Origin: Chryseobacterium sp. VAUSW3
GTDB lineage: Bacteria > Bacteroidota > Bacteroidia > Flavobacteriales > Weeksellaceae
DNA: 64,000 nucleotides
Direction: 5' to 3'
Assembly (NCBI RefSeq): GCF_002205795.1
Contig: NZ_NIUY01000001.1
Location: 434,001 to 498,000, forward strand
The notes under the pieces: model-generated
Databases searched by the model: none
Seen by the model: only the letters and a program-made list of their open reading frames with translations
Told to the model about the DNA's origin: nothing
Part shown: piece after piece, positions 8,768-16,270 of the stretch
Layout of the letters: every line of letters begins with the position of its first letter
Position numbering within the stretch: position 1 is the first letter of the stretch
Position numbers and translations under genes: made by a program

Positions 8768-8857
8768 TTTCTTTCTTGCGCTAGCGTTATTGATAATTGA
8801 TTTTTCCCGGATTGAAAATATCTTAATTTCAGATTCCCAAAGCCGGTTTATAATCCG

Positions 8858-8865
8858 TATTTTTG
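8858..8865 (+). promoter_or_regulatory. Possible -7 element for the NifU-family gene
   Basis: TATTTTTG (TAnnTTTG) ends 23 bp before the ATG at 8889. No convincing TTG element lies at the proper distance. Confidence 0.35.
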
Positions 8866-8888
8866 TCATCCAAAATTAACGAAATAAA

Positions 8889-9767
8889 ATGAGATCAATA
8901 CTTATAGAGCCTACCGAAAATCCAAAAGTGATGAAGTTTGTCGCCGATTATAACCTGATTCCCGGATCGCTGGAGCTCGACCGAAATTCTGATATTTCGG
9001 AAATTCCGTTGGCACAAGAACTCTTCAATTACCCTTTTATAGAAAGAATTTTCATCACCGCCAATTTTATTGCAGTTGCAAAACAAGATACCGTAGAATG
9101 GGAATTTGTAACCGACAGTTTAAAGAATATCATTGAAGACCAGCTGCTTGCAAATCCAAGAGTTTACAGACAGAAAACAGCAGAAGCCCATCCGGTTTTT
9201 GCGGAAATGACTCCGAATCCAATGGTAATGAAATTCGTTTCAGGAAAACAGCTGCTTGAGGGTTTTGTAGAGGTAAAATCGAGAGAAGAAGCCGCAGAAA
9301 TACCTTTGGCAAAGGCGATTTTTGATGAATTTGAATTCGCCAAAGAAGTTTTTATTTCTGATAATTTCGTGGCCGTCACCAAAAATGTTTCTGTGGAATG
9401 GCATGAAGTGATGGTTCCGGTGCGCGCGTTCATTACAGAATATCTGGAAAACGGTGGAAAAATTTCAAATATCTCACCCCAGAAACATTCAAGTCCGGTA
9501 GAAAGCATCATCAACAGGGATTACACCGAAAACGAGCAGAAAATTTCGGATATTTTAAATGAATACGTTGCTCCTGCCGTTGAAGGCGATGGCGGAAAAA
9601 TCTCGCTCATCGGATATGACGAAGATACCAAGACTGCAAAAATGCTGCTTCAGGGCGCATGCTCGGGCTGCCCAAGTTCTACAGCGACCTTAAAAGGCGG
9701 CATCGAAAACCTCCTGAAACAGTTTGTTCCGGATTTGGTGCAGAATGTAGAAGCTGTAAACGGATAA
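8889..9767 (+). CDS. NifU-family iron-sulfur scaffold with two tandem Nfu N-domains
   Basis: The 292-residue protein carries two copies of the Nfu N-terminal domain, about residues 1-92 and 106-200. They share the patterns PTENPKVMKFV / MTPNPMVMKFV, IPLAQELF / IPLAKAIF and NFIAVAK / NFVAVTK, each ending in VEWEFV or VEWHEV. A linker leads to a C-terminal NifU domain with the cluster-binding cysteines C258 and C261 in GACSGCPSST. Nfu proteins carry [4Fe-4S] clusters to target enzymes such as quinolinate synthase or lipoyl synthase; nadA in this window is a plausible client. The domain duplication makes the protein longer than the common Nfu. The downstream neighbour is hemH, so two iron-handling genes lie together. 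Confidence 0.9.
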   Translation: MRSILIEPTENPKVMKFVADYNLIPGSLELDRNSDISEIPLAQELFNYPFIERIFITANFIAVAKQDTVEWEFVTDSLKNIIEDQLLANPRVYRQKTAEAHPVFAEMTPNPMVMKFVSGKQLLEGFVEVKSREEAAEIPLAKAIFDEFEFAKEVFISDNFVAVTKNVSVEWHEVMVPVRAFITEYLENGGKISNISPQKHSSPVESIINRDYTENEQKISDILNEYVAPAVEGDGGKISLIGYDEDTKTAKMLLQGACSGCPSSTATLKGGIENLLKQFVPDLVQNVEAVNG

Positions 9768-9775
9768 AAAATATA

Positions 9776-9814
9776 GCGACGGGTAACGCGAAAGCAATAC
9801 ATTACCCATTTCGC
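9776..9814 (+). promoter_or_regulatory. Hairpin in the NifU-hemH spacer
   Basis: GGGTAA (9781-9786) pairs with TTACCC (9802-9807), and GCGA (9776-9779) with TCGC (9811-9814), closing a 39-nt hairpin that ends 20 bp before the hemH start. No T-run follows, so it is not a simple terminator. It could be a processing or translational element. Confidence 0.4.
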
Positions 9815-9834
9815 AGCACGCATTATTTATTTTT

Positions 9835-10857
9835 ATGAAAGGAATTTTATTAGTCAATCTCGGGTCTCCGAAATCAACAGATGTAAAAGACGTTAAAGAA
9901 TATCTCGACGAGTTTTTAATGGATGAAAAAGTGATCGATTACCGATGGTTTTTCCGGTCGCTTCTGGTACAGGGCATCATTCTGAATACCCGTCCGCCGA
10001 AATCTGCAGCGGCCTATAAAACCGTGTGGACTCCCGAAGGTTCGCCTTTGATTGTCATCACGAAACAGATTCAGACGAAATTACAGAAACTGGTCGACGT
10101 GCCTGTAGAAATCGGGATGCGATACGCTGAACCCAGCATCGAAAACGGAATCCGTAAACTTACCGAACAGGGCGTTACCGAAATTGTGCTGTTTCCTCTT
10201 TATCCGCAATATGCGATGAGCACAACAGAAACGGTGATTGACAAAGCCGAGGAAGTGCGCAAAAAATTCTTTCCCGAGGTGAAAATCAATTATGTACAGC
10301 CATTCTACAACCGCGAAATTTACATCGACTGTTTAGCGGAAAGCATCCGGGAGAAACTGCCTGAAAACTTCGATGCGCTGCAGTTTTCTTATCATGGCGT
10401 TCCGGAGAGACACATCTACAAAACCGATCCTACAAAAACCTGTAATCTCAACGACTGCTGCTCCCGCGACCAGAATCCGAGCCATCAGTTCTGTTACCGC
10501 CATCAGTGTTTTAAGACTACAGAACTTGTAATTCAGAAACTGAATATTCCAAAAGAAAAAACGGTAATTTCTTTCCAGTCCCGCCTCGGAAAAGACAAAT
10601 GGATGGAACCTTACACTGATGAAACCTTAGAAAACTTACCAAATAAAGGCGTGAAAAATCTGGCCATCGTTTGTCCGGCGTTTGTATCAGACTGTCTTGA
10701 AACGTTGGAAGAAATCTCTGTTGAAGGGCGTGAAGAGTTTCTTCATGCAGGCGGTGAAAATTTCCACTATATCCCATGTCTGAATGATGAAGACCGATGG
10801 ATTGAAGTGGTGAAGACTTTATGTGAAGAAAAACTCGGGGAATTTTATCTGGTTTAG
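9835..10857 (+). CDS. hemH: Ferrochelatase
   Basis: HemH inserts Fe2+ into a porphyrin in the last steps of heme synthesis. The 340-residue protein has the family start GILLVNLGSPKS, the catalytic histidine motif FSYHGVPERH near residue 185, FQSRLGKDKWMEPYTDETL near 243, and CPAFVSDCLETLEEI near 281 with the second catalytic region. Between residues about 203 and 224 lies a segment with five cysteines (TCNLNDCC, then QFCYRHQC). Ferrochelatases with an internal [2Fe-2S] cluster are known, and this segment could be such a site; that is inference. It may be transcribed with the NifU-family gene 67 bp upstream. Confidence 0.96.
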   Translation: MKGILLVNLGSPKSTDVKDVKEYLDEFLMDEKVIDYRWFFRSLLVQGIILNTRPPKSAAAYKTVWTPEGSPLIVITKQIQTKLQKLVDVPVEIGMRYAEPSIENGIRKLTEQGVTEIVLFPLYPQYAMSTTETVIDKAEEVRKKFFPEVKINYVQPFYNREIYIDCLAESIREKLPENFDALQFSYHGVPERHIYKTDPTKTCNLNDCCSRDQNPSHQFCYRHQCFKTTELVIQKLNIPKEKTVISFQSRLGKDKWMEPYTDETLENLPNKGVKNLAIVCPAFVSDCLETLEEISVEGREEFLHAGGENFHYIPCLNDEDRWIEVVKTLCEEKLGEFYLV

Positions 10858-10884
10858 GACCGAATTAAATTTTACAACGTTTCC

Positions 10885-10965
10885 GCTAGCCCCGATAGGA
10901 GCGGCATCCTTTTGTGATGAGGCACGAAGAGCAAAAGATACAGTGGATAGCGGGAAAAAGCTCCT
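10885..10965. repeat. Structured intergenic element after hemH, probably a dispersed repeat
   Basis: This 81-bp segment has nested complementary arms: AGGAGC (10897-10902) with GCTCCT (10960-10965), and CTTTTG (10909-10914) with CAAAAG (10932-10937). It also holds the words CCCCGATAG and GGATAGCGGG near its two sides. Similar intergenic segments are in my memory of Flavobacteriia genomes, but only one copy is present here, so the repeat nature is inference. It lies between two convergent genes and contains no ORF. Confidence 0.45.
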
Positions 10966-10971
10966 GAAATA

Positions 10972-12183
10972 CTACCTTACCGGTTTTCGGAATTCGCCGT
11001 AGCCTATTAATCCATCGTAGTTGCGGCCGAAAGGTCTGTAGTAAAGATAGGCCTGATAAAGATTTTCTGTCTGCCAGAAACTGCCGTTGATTTCACCGAA
11101 ATTCAGACTTCCGTCTGTGTTTTTAGTAGCCAGGATATAATTGTAGAACCCCTGTTTCAGGTAGATTTTTGCGATATATTTCTTGGCGGTTTCATCGTAA
11201 AACATTTGGTTTTCTTTGGTGGGAATAAAATCATTGAAACCACCCAGCACATAGATTTCTTTATCTGTTTTTTCGGAATCGAGCGCAAAATACACCCAGG
11301 AGTAATCGGCTTCTTTATCAGCCACGCGCTCAATTCCCAAATCGTTTCTTCGGAAATAAAAGGCGCCGTTTACATCGGGCTGGTACTGGTAATTCAGCGG
11401 AAACGCCCAAACCGGATATAAATACGTGTAATTGATTCCTTCTACCGTTTCTGCGCCGGCAACCATATCGAAAGCCTGGTTCATGTTCTTGTTGTCGAAA
11501 TAATAAAACTCATTATTCCCCGGAAAAGTGAGACTCATCTGCTGAAACAGAATTTTGTTTCCAAGGGAAGAACTTGGCCGCTGGTTGTACACCGCCGTGT
11601 TCCAGTTGTTGTTTTGGATTACATTCAGGCTTACCGAATTGATGTTCTGCGACAGTGCGGCATTATTGCCAATGGCCTGCACCTCAACGCGCTGGTTAAC
11701 CTGTGGTCTCCGTGCATCGGTAGTGCGGCTGATATTCAGGGCAACATTAGCCCCGTCTTCTACGACAGAAAATCTTTTACTGAACAGCGGTTTGCTTTGG
11801 GAATCTTTATAGACGATAATCTCGAAATTTCCGGAGATCTTCGGCTGGATTTTATCATTCGGAAATGCCAGCGTATAGTTGGTATAAGGCTGTAAAGTAT
11901 TGAAAGAATACTGAAAATTATCGATGAGACCGTTCAGGCTTCCGTTGGCGTATTCGGTAAAAAATAGCCCGTCATCCTGCCAGTTTCTGTCGAAATGCTT
12001 GAGGGTATACCGGTAAACTGTACTGGAATTCGATAAGTCATCAAATTTAAGAATCAGCTGTTCGTTAAAGCCGATCACGGGAGTTTCGTCATTGGTCTGC
12101 GGATTAAACAGCTGAATGCTGCGGATATCCTGACCCAAAACAAATGACGAGAGCGCGATAAAAAAGAGAGATAAAAAATTCAT
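10972..12183 (-). CDS. Type IX secretion Plug-like protein (DUF5103)
   Basis: The 403-residue protein has a Sec signal peptide (MNFLSLFFIALSSFVLGQ) and the DUF5103 architecture: an N-terminal immunoglobulin-like domain with PVIGFNEQLILKFDDLS and YRYTLKHFDRNWQ, then a second domain containing FYYFDNKNMNQAFDMV, and a C-terminal part with YVLGGFNDF and KIYLKQGFYNYIL. In Flavobacterium johnsoniae a protein of this family, called Plug, closes the periplasmic side of the SprA pore of the type IX secretion system. The partial sprA in this window (59537-64000) would be its partner, though the genes are far apart. Signal peptide and length are normal for the family. Monocistronic. Confidence 0.85.
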   Translation of the reverse strand: MNFLSLFFIALSSFVLGQDIRSIQLFNPQTNDETPVIGFNEQLILKFDDLSNSSTVYRYTLKHFDRNWQDDGLFFTEYANGSLNGLIDNFQYSFNTLQPYTNYTLAFPNDKIQPKISGNFEIIVYKDSQSKPLFSKRFSVVEDGANVALNISRTTDARRPQVNQRVEVQAIGNNAALSQNINSVSLNVIQNNNWNTAVYNQRPSSSLGNKILFQQMSLTFPGNNEFYYFDNKNMNQAFDMVAGAETVEGINYTYLYPVWAFPLNYQYQPDVNGAFYFRRNDLGIERVADKEADYSWVYFALDSEKTDKEIYVLGGFNDFIPTKENQMFYDETAKKYIAKIYLKQGFYNYILATKNTDGSLNFGEINGSFWQTENLYQAYLYYRPFGRNYDGLIGYGEFRKPVR

Positions 12184-12250
12184 TCGTACGAAGTTAACGA
12201 AATTTACGCCAATTTGTTGTAACCATTCTGCACAGTTCTCCGTAAAAACG

Positions 12251-12258
12251 TATTTTTG
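12251..12258 (+). promoter_or_regulatory. Possible -7 element for the MBL-fold gene
   Basis: TATTTTTG fits TAnnTTTG and ends 18 bp before the ATG at 12277. The TTG within it makes an upstream in-frame start possible but unlikely. No good TTG at -33. Confidence 0.4.
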
Positions 12259-12276
12259 AAACTTAATTTGCTTCCT

Positions 12277-12912
12277 ATGTTACAGATAAGATCATTCGTT
12301 TTCAATCCTTTTTCGGAGAATACGTATGTGGTTTATAATGACCATAAAAATGCATTCATCATCGATCCGGGAAACTTCAGCACTGAAGAAACCAGGCTTT
12401 TGCAGAATTTTATTGAAGAAAATGGTTTAAAAATCCAGAATATTCTCCTCACCCATGCCCACATCGACCATGTGTTGGGTTTACAGACGGTTTACAACCT
12501 TTACAATGTTCCTGTACTGCTTCACGAGACTGAAAAGGAAATACTCGACAGAAATCCCATGGATGCCAACCGGTTCGGGTTTTTCTTTAAACCTTTTGAA
12601 GGCGAAATCCAGTTCTTGAAAGAAAATGAAGTATTGAAACTTGACGAAGATGAATTTAAAATCCTGCATGTACCGGGACACTCTCCGGGACATATCGCCT
12701 TCCACAACGAAGCGCAGAAATTTGTAGTTTCCGGTGATGTGCTGTTTGAAGGAAGCATCGGACGCACCGATCTTTACAAAGGAAACCACGAGCAGTTACT
12801 CGAAAGCATCAGAACGAAACTATTTATTCTGGATGGCGATACCAAAGTGTATAACGGACATGGTAACCCGACAACGATTGGTTTTGAAAAAGATTATAAT
12901 CCCTTCTTCTAA
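12277..12912 (+). CDS. MBL-fold metallo-hydrolase (glyoxalase II-like)
   Basis: The 211-residue protein has the metallo-beta-lactamase signature THAHIDH with H60, H62, D64 and H65, then HVPGHSPGH (about 137-145), SGDVLFEGSIGRTDL (about 157) supplying the bridging Asp, and NGHGNPTTIG (about 194). This fits the small glyoxalase II-like/YcbL hydrolases, which hydrolyse thioesters such as S-D-lactoylglutathione or related compounds; the physiological substrate is not known. I start at the ATG at 12277 (MLQIRSFVFNPF), because the in-frame TTG at 12256 is part of a -7 promoter element. A bidirectional terminator follows. Confidence 0.88.
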   Translation: MLQIRSFVFNPFSENTYVVYNDHKNAFIIDPGNFSTEETRLLQNFIEENGLKIQNILLTHAHIDHVLGLQTVYNLYNVPVLLHETEKEILDRNPMDANRFGFFFKPFEGEIQFLKENEVLKLDEDEFKILHVPGHSPGHIAFHNEAQKFVVSGDVLFEGSIGRTDLYKGNHEQLLESIRTKLFILDGDTKVYNGHGNPTTIGFEKDYNPFF

Positions 12913-12929
12913 AATAAAAAGATAAAAAT

Positions 12930-12967
12930 AAAAAGAGCCAGGTCTATCAAACACCTGGCTCTTTTTA
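12930..12967. terminator. Bidirectional intrinsic terminator
   Basis: A 10-bp stem (12934-12943 with 12953-12962) is followed by T5 on the plus strand and A-runs on the other side, so it can stop both the MBL gene and the convergent thioredoxin-family gene. Confidence 0.88.
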
Positions 12968-12997
12968 CTTTTTACATGCCGCTTTATCTTGCTCTTA

Positions 12998-13558
12998 TTA
13001 AGACTTCCACTTGATATTGCAGCCTAAGCTTGGTCTTTGGAATTCTTCCTGAGGTGCTCCTGCAAGAAGATTTTCGAAAGCGATAATTAAATCTTCGCCG
13101 GTAATTTCTTTTTGATTTCCGGGTCTGGAATCATCCATCTGGCCGCGGTAAATTAAGTCGAGTTTTTCATCGAAAAAGTAGAAATCAGGGGTGCAGGCAG
13201 CATCATAAGCTTTGGCAACCGCCTGGCTTTCGTCGTAGAGATACGGAAAATCAAATTTACGTTCTACCTGAAATTCCACCATTTTCTCCGGGGAATCTGC
13301 CGGGTATTTCTCCACATCATTAGCATTGATTGCGATGAACTCGATGCCTTTATCGCTGTAATCTTCATACAATTCCGTCAGTTTATCGATCACATGAAGC
13401 ACAAACGGGCAATGATTGCACATGAAGATCACCAGCGTTCCTTTTTCACCTTTCAGCTCTTCAAGCGACTGAATTTCGTTGCTGTGCGAAGGATTGGGAA
13501 GTTCGAAAAAGGGAGCTTTTGTTCCCAACTCGAGCATATTTGAAGGAGTATCTGCCAT
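12998..13558 (-). CDS. Thioredoxin/redoxin-family protein
   Basis: This 186-residue cytoplasmic protein (no signal peptide) has the AhpC/TSA-like thioredoxin fold: PFFELPNP near residue 16, then VIFMCNHCPFVLHV with the CxxC pair C47 and C50, and PDFYFFDEKLDLIYRGQMDD near residue 124 with the cis-proline region. The CNHCP active site is typical of a redoxin subfamily common in Bacteroidota, whose partners are not known. The stop codon of the upstream miaA (13560) is 1 bp from its start, so it is cotranscribed with miaA. Confidence 0.85.
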   Translation of the reverse strand: MADTPSNMLELGTKAPFFELPNPSHSNEIQSLEELKGEKGTLVIFMCNHCPFVLHVIDKLTELYEDYSDKGIEFIAINANDVEKYPADSPEKMVEFQVERKFDFPYLYDESQAVAKAYDAACTPDFYFFDEKLDLIYRGQMDDSRPGNQKEITGEDLIIAFENLLAGAPQEEFQRPSLGCNIKWKS

Positions 13559-13559
13559 T

Positions 13560-14477
13560 TTATTGATTTTTAGGTTTAATATTTAAGTTGCTGAGCAAAG
13601 ATAAGGATTCCTGAACTGAATTTTCAAAATTAACCCAGTGGATATCTGTTTCTTTACGGTACCAGGTCAGCTGTCTTTTTGCGAAACGGCGCGAATTCTT
13701 TTTTATTTCCTCCACGGCAAAATCCAGCGTCCATTCGCCATCGAAATATCTAAAGAGTTCGGTATAGCCAACGGTACGCAGGGAAATAAGATTCCGGTAA
13801 GGCAGCAGGGATTTCACTTCTTCAGCAAGACCTTGTTCCAGCATTTTATCAACGCGCAGATTAATCCTTTCGTAAATAGTTTCGCGCGGTGCTTCGATTC
13901 CAATTCTGATGACTTCGAAATCCCGCTTTTTTACCTGCTCCGAAATATTTTCGGTGTAGGTTTTACCGGTCTGCCAGATGATGTCGATGGCGCGGAACAG
14001 TCTTCGGGGATTATCCCGGTCTACGATATTAAAATATTCAGGATCAAGATTTTCCAGGATTTTCTGCAGTGCTTCAATGCCTTCTTCACGAAACATTTTT
14101 TCCAGTTTCTGCTGGTTTTCTTCGTTGGCTTCGGGAAGTTCGTTGAGTCCTTCGATGACGGCTTTTTCGTACATCATGCTTCCGCCGACCAAAATCACAA
14201 CTTCATGGTGTGTAAAGAGTCTCTCCATTTTCTGGATTGCATCTTTTTCAAACTGACCGATTGAGTAGTAATCCTGCACGGATAGATTTCCGATAAATTG
14301 ATGGGGGACCTCTGCCAGTTCTTCTGCTGAAGGTGTTGCGGTGCCGATCTTCATCTCTCTGAAAAACTGCCGCGAGTCACAGGAAATAATTTCGGTCCCG
14401 AAATGCTTCGCCAGTTCGATGGCGAGTTTTGTTTTGCCGATGCCCGTAGTGCCGATAATGGAAATGAGTTTTTTCAC
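13560..14477 (-). CDS. miaA: tRNA dimethylallyltransferase MiaA
   Basis: MiaA transfers the dimethylallyl group to N6 of A37 in tRNAs that read UNN codons. Motifs: P-loop IGTTGIGKT (residues 8-16 from the start I use), ISCDSRQFFREMKIGTATPS (substrate and Mg site), VGGSMMYEKAV (about 100), RDNPRRLFRAID and the C-terminal QLTWYRKETDIHW. The frame is open to an ATG at 14552, but the first 25 residues there are unlike the family. I use the GTG at 14475-14477, which gives VKKLISIIG and 305 residues, the usual length. The start is the least certain point. Confidence 0.93.
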   Translation of the reverse strand: MKKLISIIGTTGIGKTKLAIELAKHFGTEIISCDSRQFFREMKIGTATPSAEELAEVPHQFIGNLSVQDYYSIGQFEKDAIQKMERLFTHHEVVILVGGSMMYEKAVIEGLNELPEANEENQQKLEKMFREEGIEALQKILENLDPEYFNIVDRDNPRRLFRAIDIIWQTGKTYTENISEQVKKRDFEVIRIGIEAPRETIYERINLRVDKMLEQGLAEEVKSLLPYRNLISLRTVGYTELFRYFDGEWTLDFAVEEIKKNSRRFAKRQLTWYRKETDIHWVNFENSVQESLSLLSNLNIKPKNQ

Positions 14478-14660
14478 GGCGCTAATTTCCTGATTTTTTC
14501 TGAGATGTACTAAACGGATATTTAAAGAAACATTTAGAGCAGAAAACAACAAAAGAAAGGATTGATAAATACGGAATCTTATTAAGTTTGACAGTCATCT
14601 GATAATTGACTGACATTGCCAACACCTTCCTTTGACTTTGCTATGGTTTCAATTTCTGCC

Positions 14661-14692
14661 AAAAAAAACCGCTCAAATTTCTGAACGGTTTG
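14661..14692 (-). terminator. Intrinsic terminator downstream of the DUF1232 gene
   Basis: The stem AAACCG/CGGTTT, extended over one mismatch, is followed on the minus strand by T8. It ends the DUF1232 transcript. The rest of the 14478-14712 spacer has no gene I can support. Confidence 0.85.
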
Positions 14693-14712
14693 TGTTATAA
14701 ATTTTTTAATAA

Positions 14713-15051
14713 TTATTTGATGATTTCTGCATCGATGACTTTTGAATCAGCTTTCTGGGAAGCTTCCCATTCCACAAATTTTTCAGCTTCGGCAATCAGC
14801 ATCGGAATAGCGAATGCCAGCAGCGCCAAATCATCGAAGACGCCGATTACAGGCAGCCAATCCGGAATAATATCCAGCGGAGAAATCAGATAAAGCAGCA
14901 CCAGTCCCGGAAGGATGATGTTCTTAAACTGAGGTTTATAACCGCTTTTACCCATGATGGATTTAATCATCCGGATGATTACGGGGATTTTCTGTATCAA
15001 TCCTTTGTGTTTGAAAGCTTCTTTAGCCAGTGCAATTTTTGATAATTTCAT
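14713..15051 (-). CDS. DUF1232 (YkvA-like) small membrane protein
   Basis: The 112-residue protein has the DUF1232 core: a hydrophobic helix ending YLISPLDIIPDWLPVIGVFDD, followed by LALLAFAIPMLIAEAEKF. This SPxDxIPDxxPxxGxxDD signature is the family hallmark; the function is unknown, with a membrane-associated role assumed. I start at the ATG at 15049-15051 (MKLSKIALAKEAF) rather than 13 residues upstream, because the extra stretch is not conserved in type. It has its own terminator. Confidence 0.85.
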   Translation of the reverse strand: MKLSKIALAKEAFKHKGLIQKIPVIIRMIKSIMGKSGYKPQFKNIILPGLVLLYLISPLDIIPDWLPVIGVFDDLALLAFAIPMLIAEAEKFVEWEASQKADSKVIDAEIIK

Positions 15052-15127
15052 TTTCGTGTTTTGATTTTTTAGAAACGGAATAAATTTCACAAATTCTGTA
15101 CCATTAAATATTAATTATTAGTTAAAG

Positions 15128-15679
15128 TTATTGGGTCACATTATCGATGAAATCGTTAACAGATTTGCTGTTCCAGTCTTTCGAGGCATCCTCTTTCAGC
15201 AGAATTCTTCCGTTTTTATCGAGCAGAAAAGTGGTGGGAAAAGATTTGGGCAAAATATTTTTGGAAACCGGGCTTTGGGCGATGTACACCGGTGCCGTGT
15301 AGCCTTTCTCTTTCATAAATTTCACCACATCCTCTTCCTTGTCCTGCATGGCGATGAGCACAAAATCGATTTTATCTTTTCGGGCCTCATAAAGATCCTG
15401 AATCGTGGGCCACTCTTCTCTGCACGGTGCACACCAGGTTCCCCAGAAATTTAAAAATACGAGTTTGTTTCCTTTCAGGTTTTTAAGATTTGTGCTCGGC
15501 ACATTGATGCCTTTCAGCTGCACATCATAATCCTCATCCTGAAGGGTTACCGCACTTTCTATGGCAGCCACAGGAAGGAAAAGCTCTTTAAGTTTCGTCT
15601 GTACAGACGGGAAAAGAAATACCACCGCCACCAGGGCAATGACGATTAAATACAATGCATTTTTCTTAAAAAACGTCAT
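15128..15679 (-). CDS. TlpA/ResA-like membrane-anchored thiol-disulfide reductase
   Basis: The 183-residue protein has one N-terminal membrane anchor (residues 8-24) and a periplasmic thioredoxin domain with FWGTWCAPCREEWP, active-site cysteines C83 and C86. The cis-proline lies in SFPTTFLLDKNG near residue 150. TlpA/ResA-type proteins reduce apocytochrome c or other exported thiols. It starts 1 bp after the stop of the 15681 gene, and the three genes aroC, 15681 and this one read as one operon. The partner substrates are unknown. Confidence 0.9.
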   Translation of the reverse strand: MTFFKKNALYLIVIALVAVVFLFPSVQTKLKELFLPVAAIESAVTLQDEDYDVQLKGINVPSTNLKNLKGNKLVFLNFWGTWCAPCREEWPTIQDLYEARKDKIDFVLIAMQDKEEDVVKFMKEKGYTAPVYIAQSPVSKNILPKSFPTTFLLDKNGRILLKEDASKDWNSKSVNDFIDNVTQ

Positions 15680-15680
15680 A

Positions 15681-16241
15681 CTAAATTAAGTTTATAATTT
15701 CCTCAATGGCGTCTGCACCACGGTTTTTGGCATAATACACCTGCAAATCGTTGTAAAAATCTTCGCGCGGATAAGTCTCTGGATTTTCCTTGAATTTCTT
15801 CAGCAGTTCCATTCCGTATTTCGGTCTTGGTCCCCAAACATTTTTCACGGTTAAATCTTCGTTCAGAATCAACACTTTAGGAATCGACTGTGTGCCGTCG
15901 GTTAAAAACTGATTGATCAGCGAATGGTCTTCATCTCTCAGAAATATTCTTACTTCATTACCGGCAGCTTCGAAAAATCTGGATACTGCAGGTACGGTTG
16001 CACTGGCGTCGCCACACCAGGGCTCAGAAATAATCAGGATTTTTCCTCCGAAATTTTTTGATTTTAAACTTTCCAGAGTTTCGGCATTAACTTTAAAAGT
16101 TTTCAGCGTACGCTCCATTCTCTGGAGACCCAGCTCATAATACTCATTGTGATCATCGCCATCTGCAGGATTTTCAACCCGGTCTTTGGCTACTGCCATA
16201 TACGCTTCGAAACTGATTGATTTGTCCCAGTACTTTTTCAT
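15681..16241 (-). CDS. Thioredoxin-like protein with single active-site cysteine (Thioredoxin_9 type)
   Basis: The 186-residue cytoplasmic protein has a thioredoxin fold with the active-site segment SEPWCGDASATVPAVSRFF: C76 is present, but the resolving position holds A79 (WCGDAS). The cis-proline segment is SIPKVLILNEDL, followed by VWGPRPKYG. This matches the Thioredoxin_9 group, in which WCGD replaces the CxxC; such proteins cannot form an intramolecular disulfide and may act by a one-cysteine mechanism with a low-molecular-weight thiol. It lies between aroC and the TlpA-like gene in one transcript. Confidence 0.82.
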   Translation of the reverse strand: MKKYWDKSISFEAYMAVAKDRVENPADGDDHNEYYELGLQRMERTLKTFKVNAETLESLKSKNFGGKILIISEPWCGDASATVPAVSRFFEAAGNEVRIFLRDEDHSLINQFLTDGTQSIPKVLILNEDLTVKNVWGPRPKYGMELLKKFKENPETYPREDFYNDLQVYYAKNRGADAIEEIINLI

Positions 16242-16270
16242 ATTTTTAGCTTGAATTGATTTATGTATAA

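Noticed and set aside
13638-14264. 208-residue plus-strand frame opposite miaA
   Set aside because: It is the reverse strand of the miaA gene, with Phe-rich composition typical of antisense shadow frames.
14510-14620. Small minus-strand frame upstream of miaA with a hydrophobic stretch
   Set aside because: The 44-residue frame has no start signal or promoter and overlaps the unresolved miaA N-terminal region; not supported.
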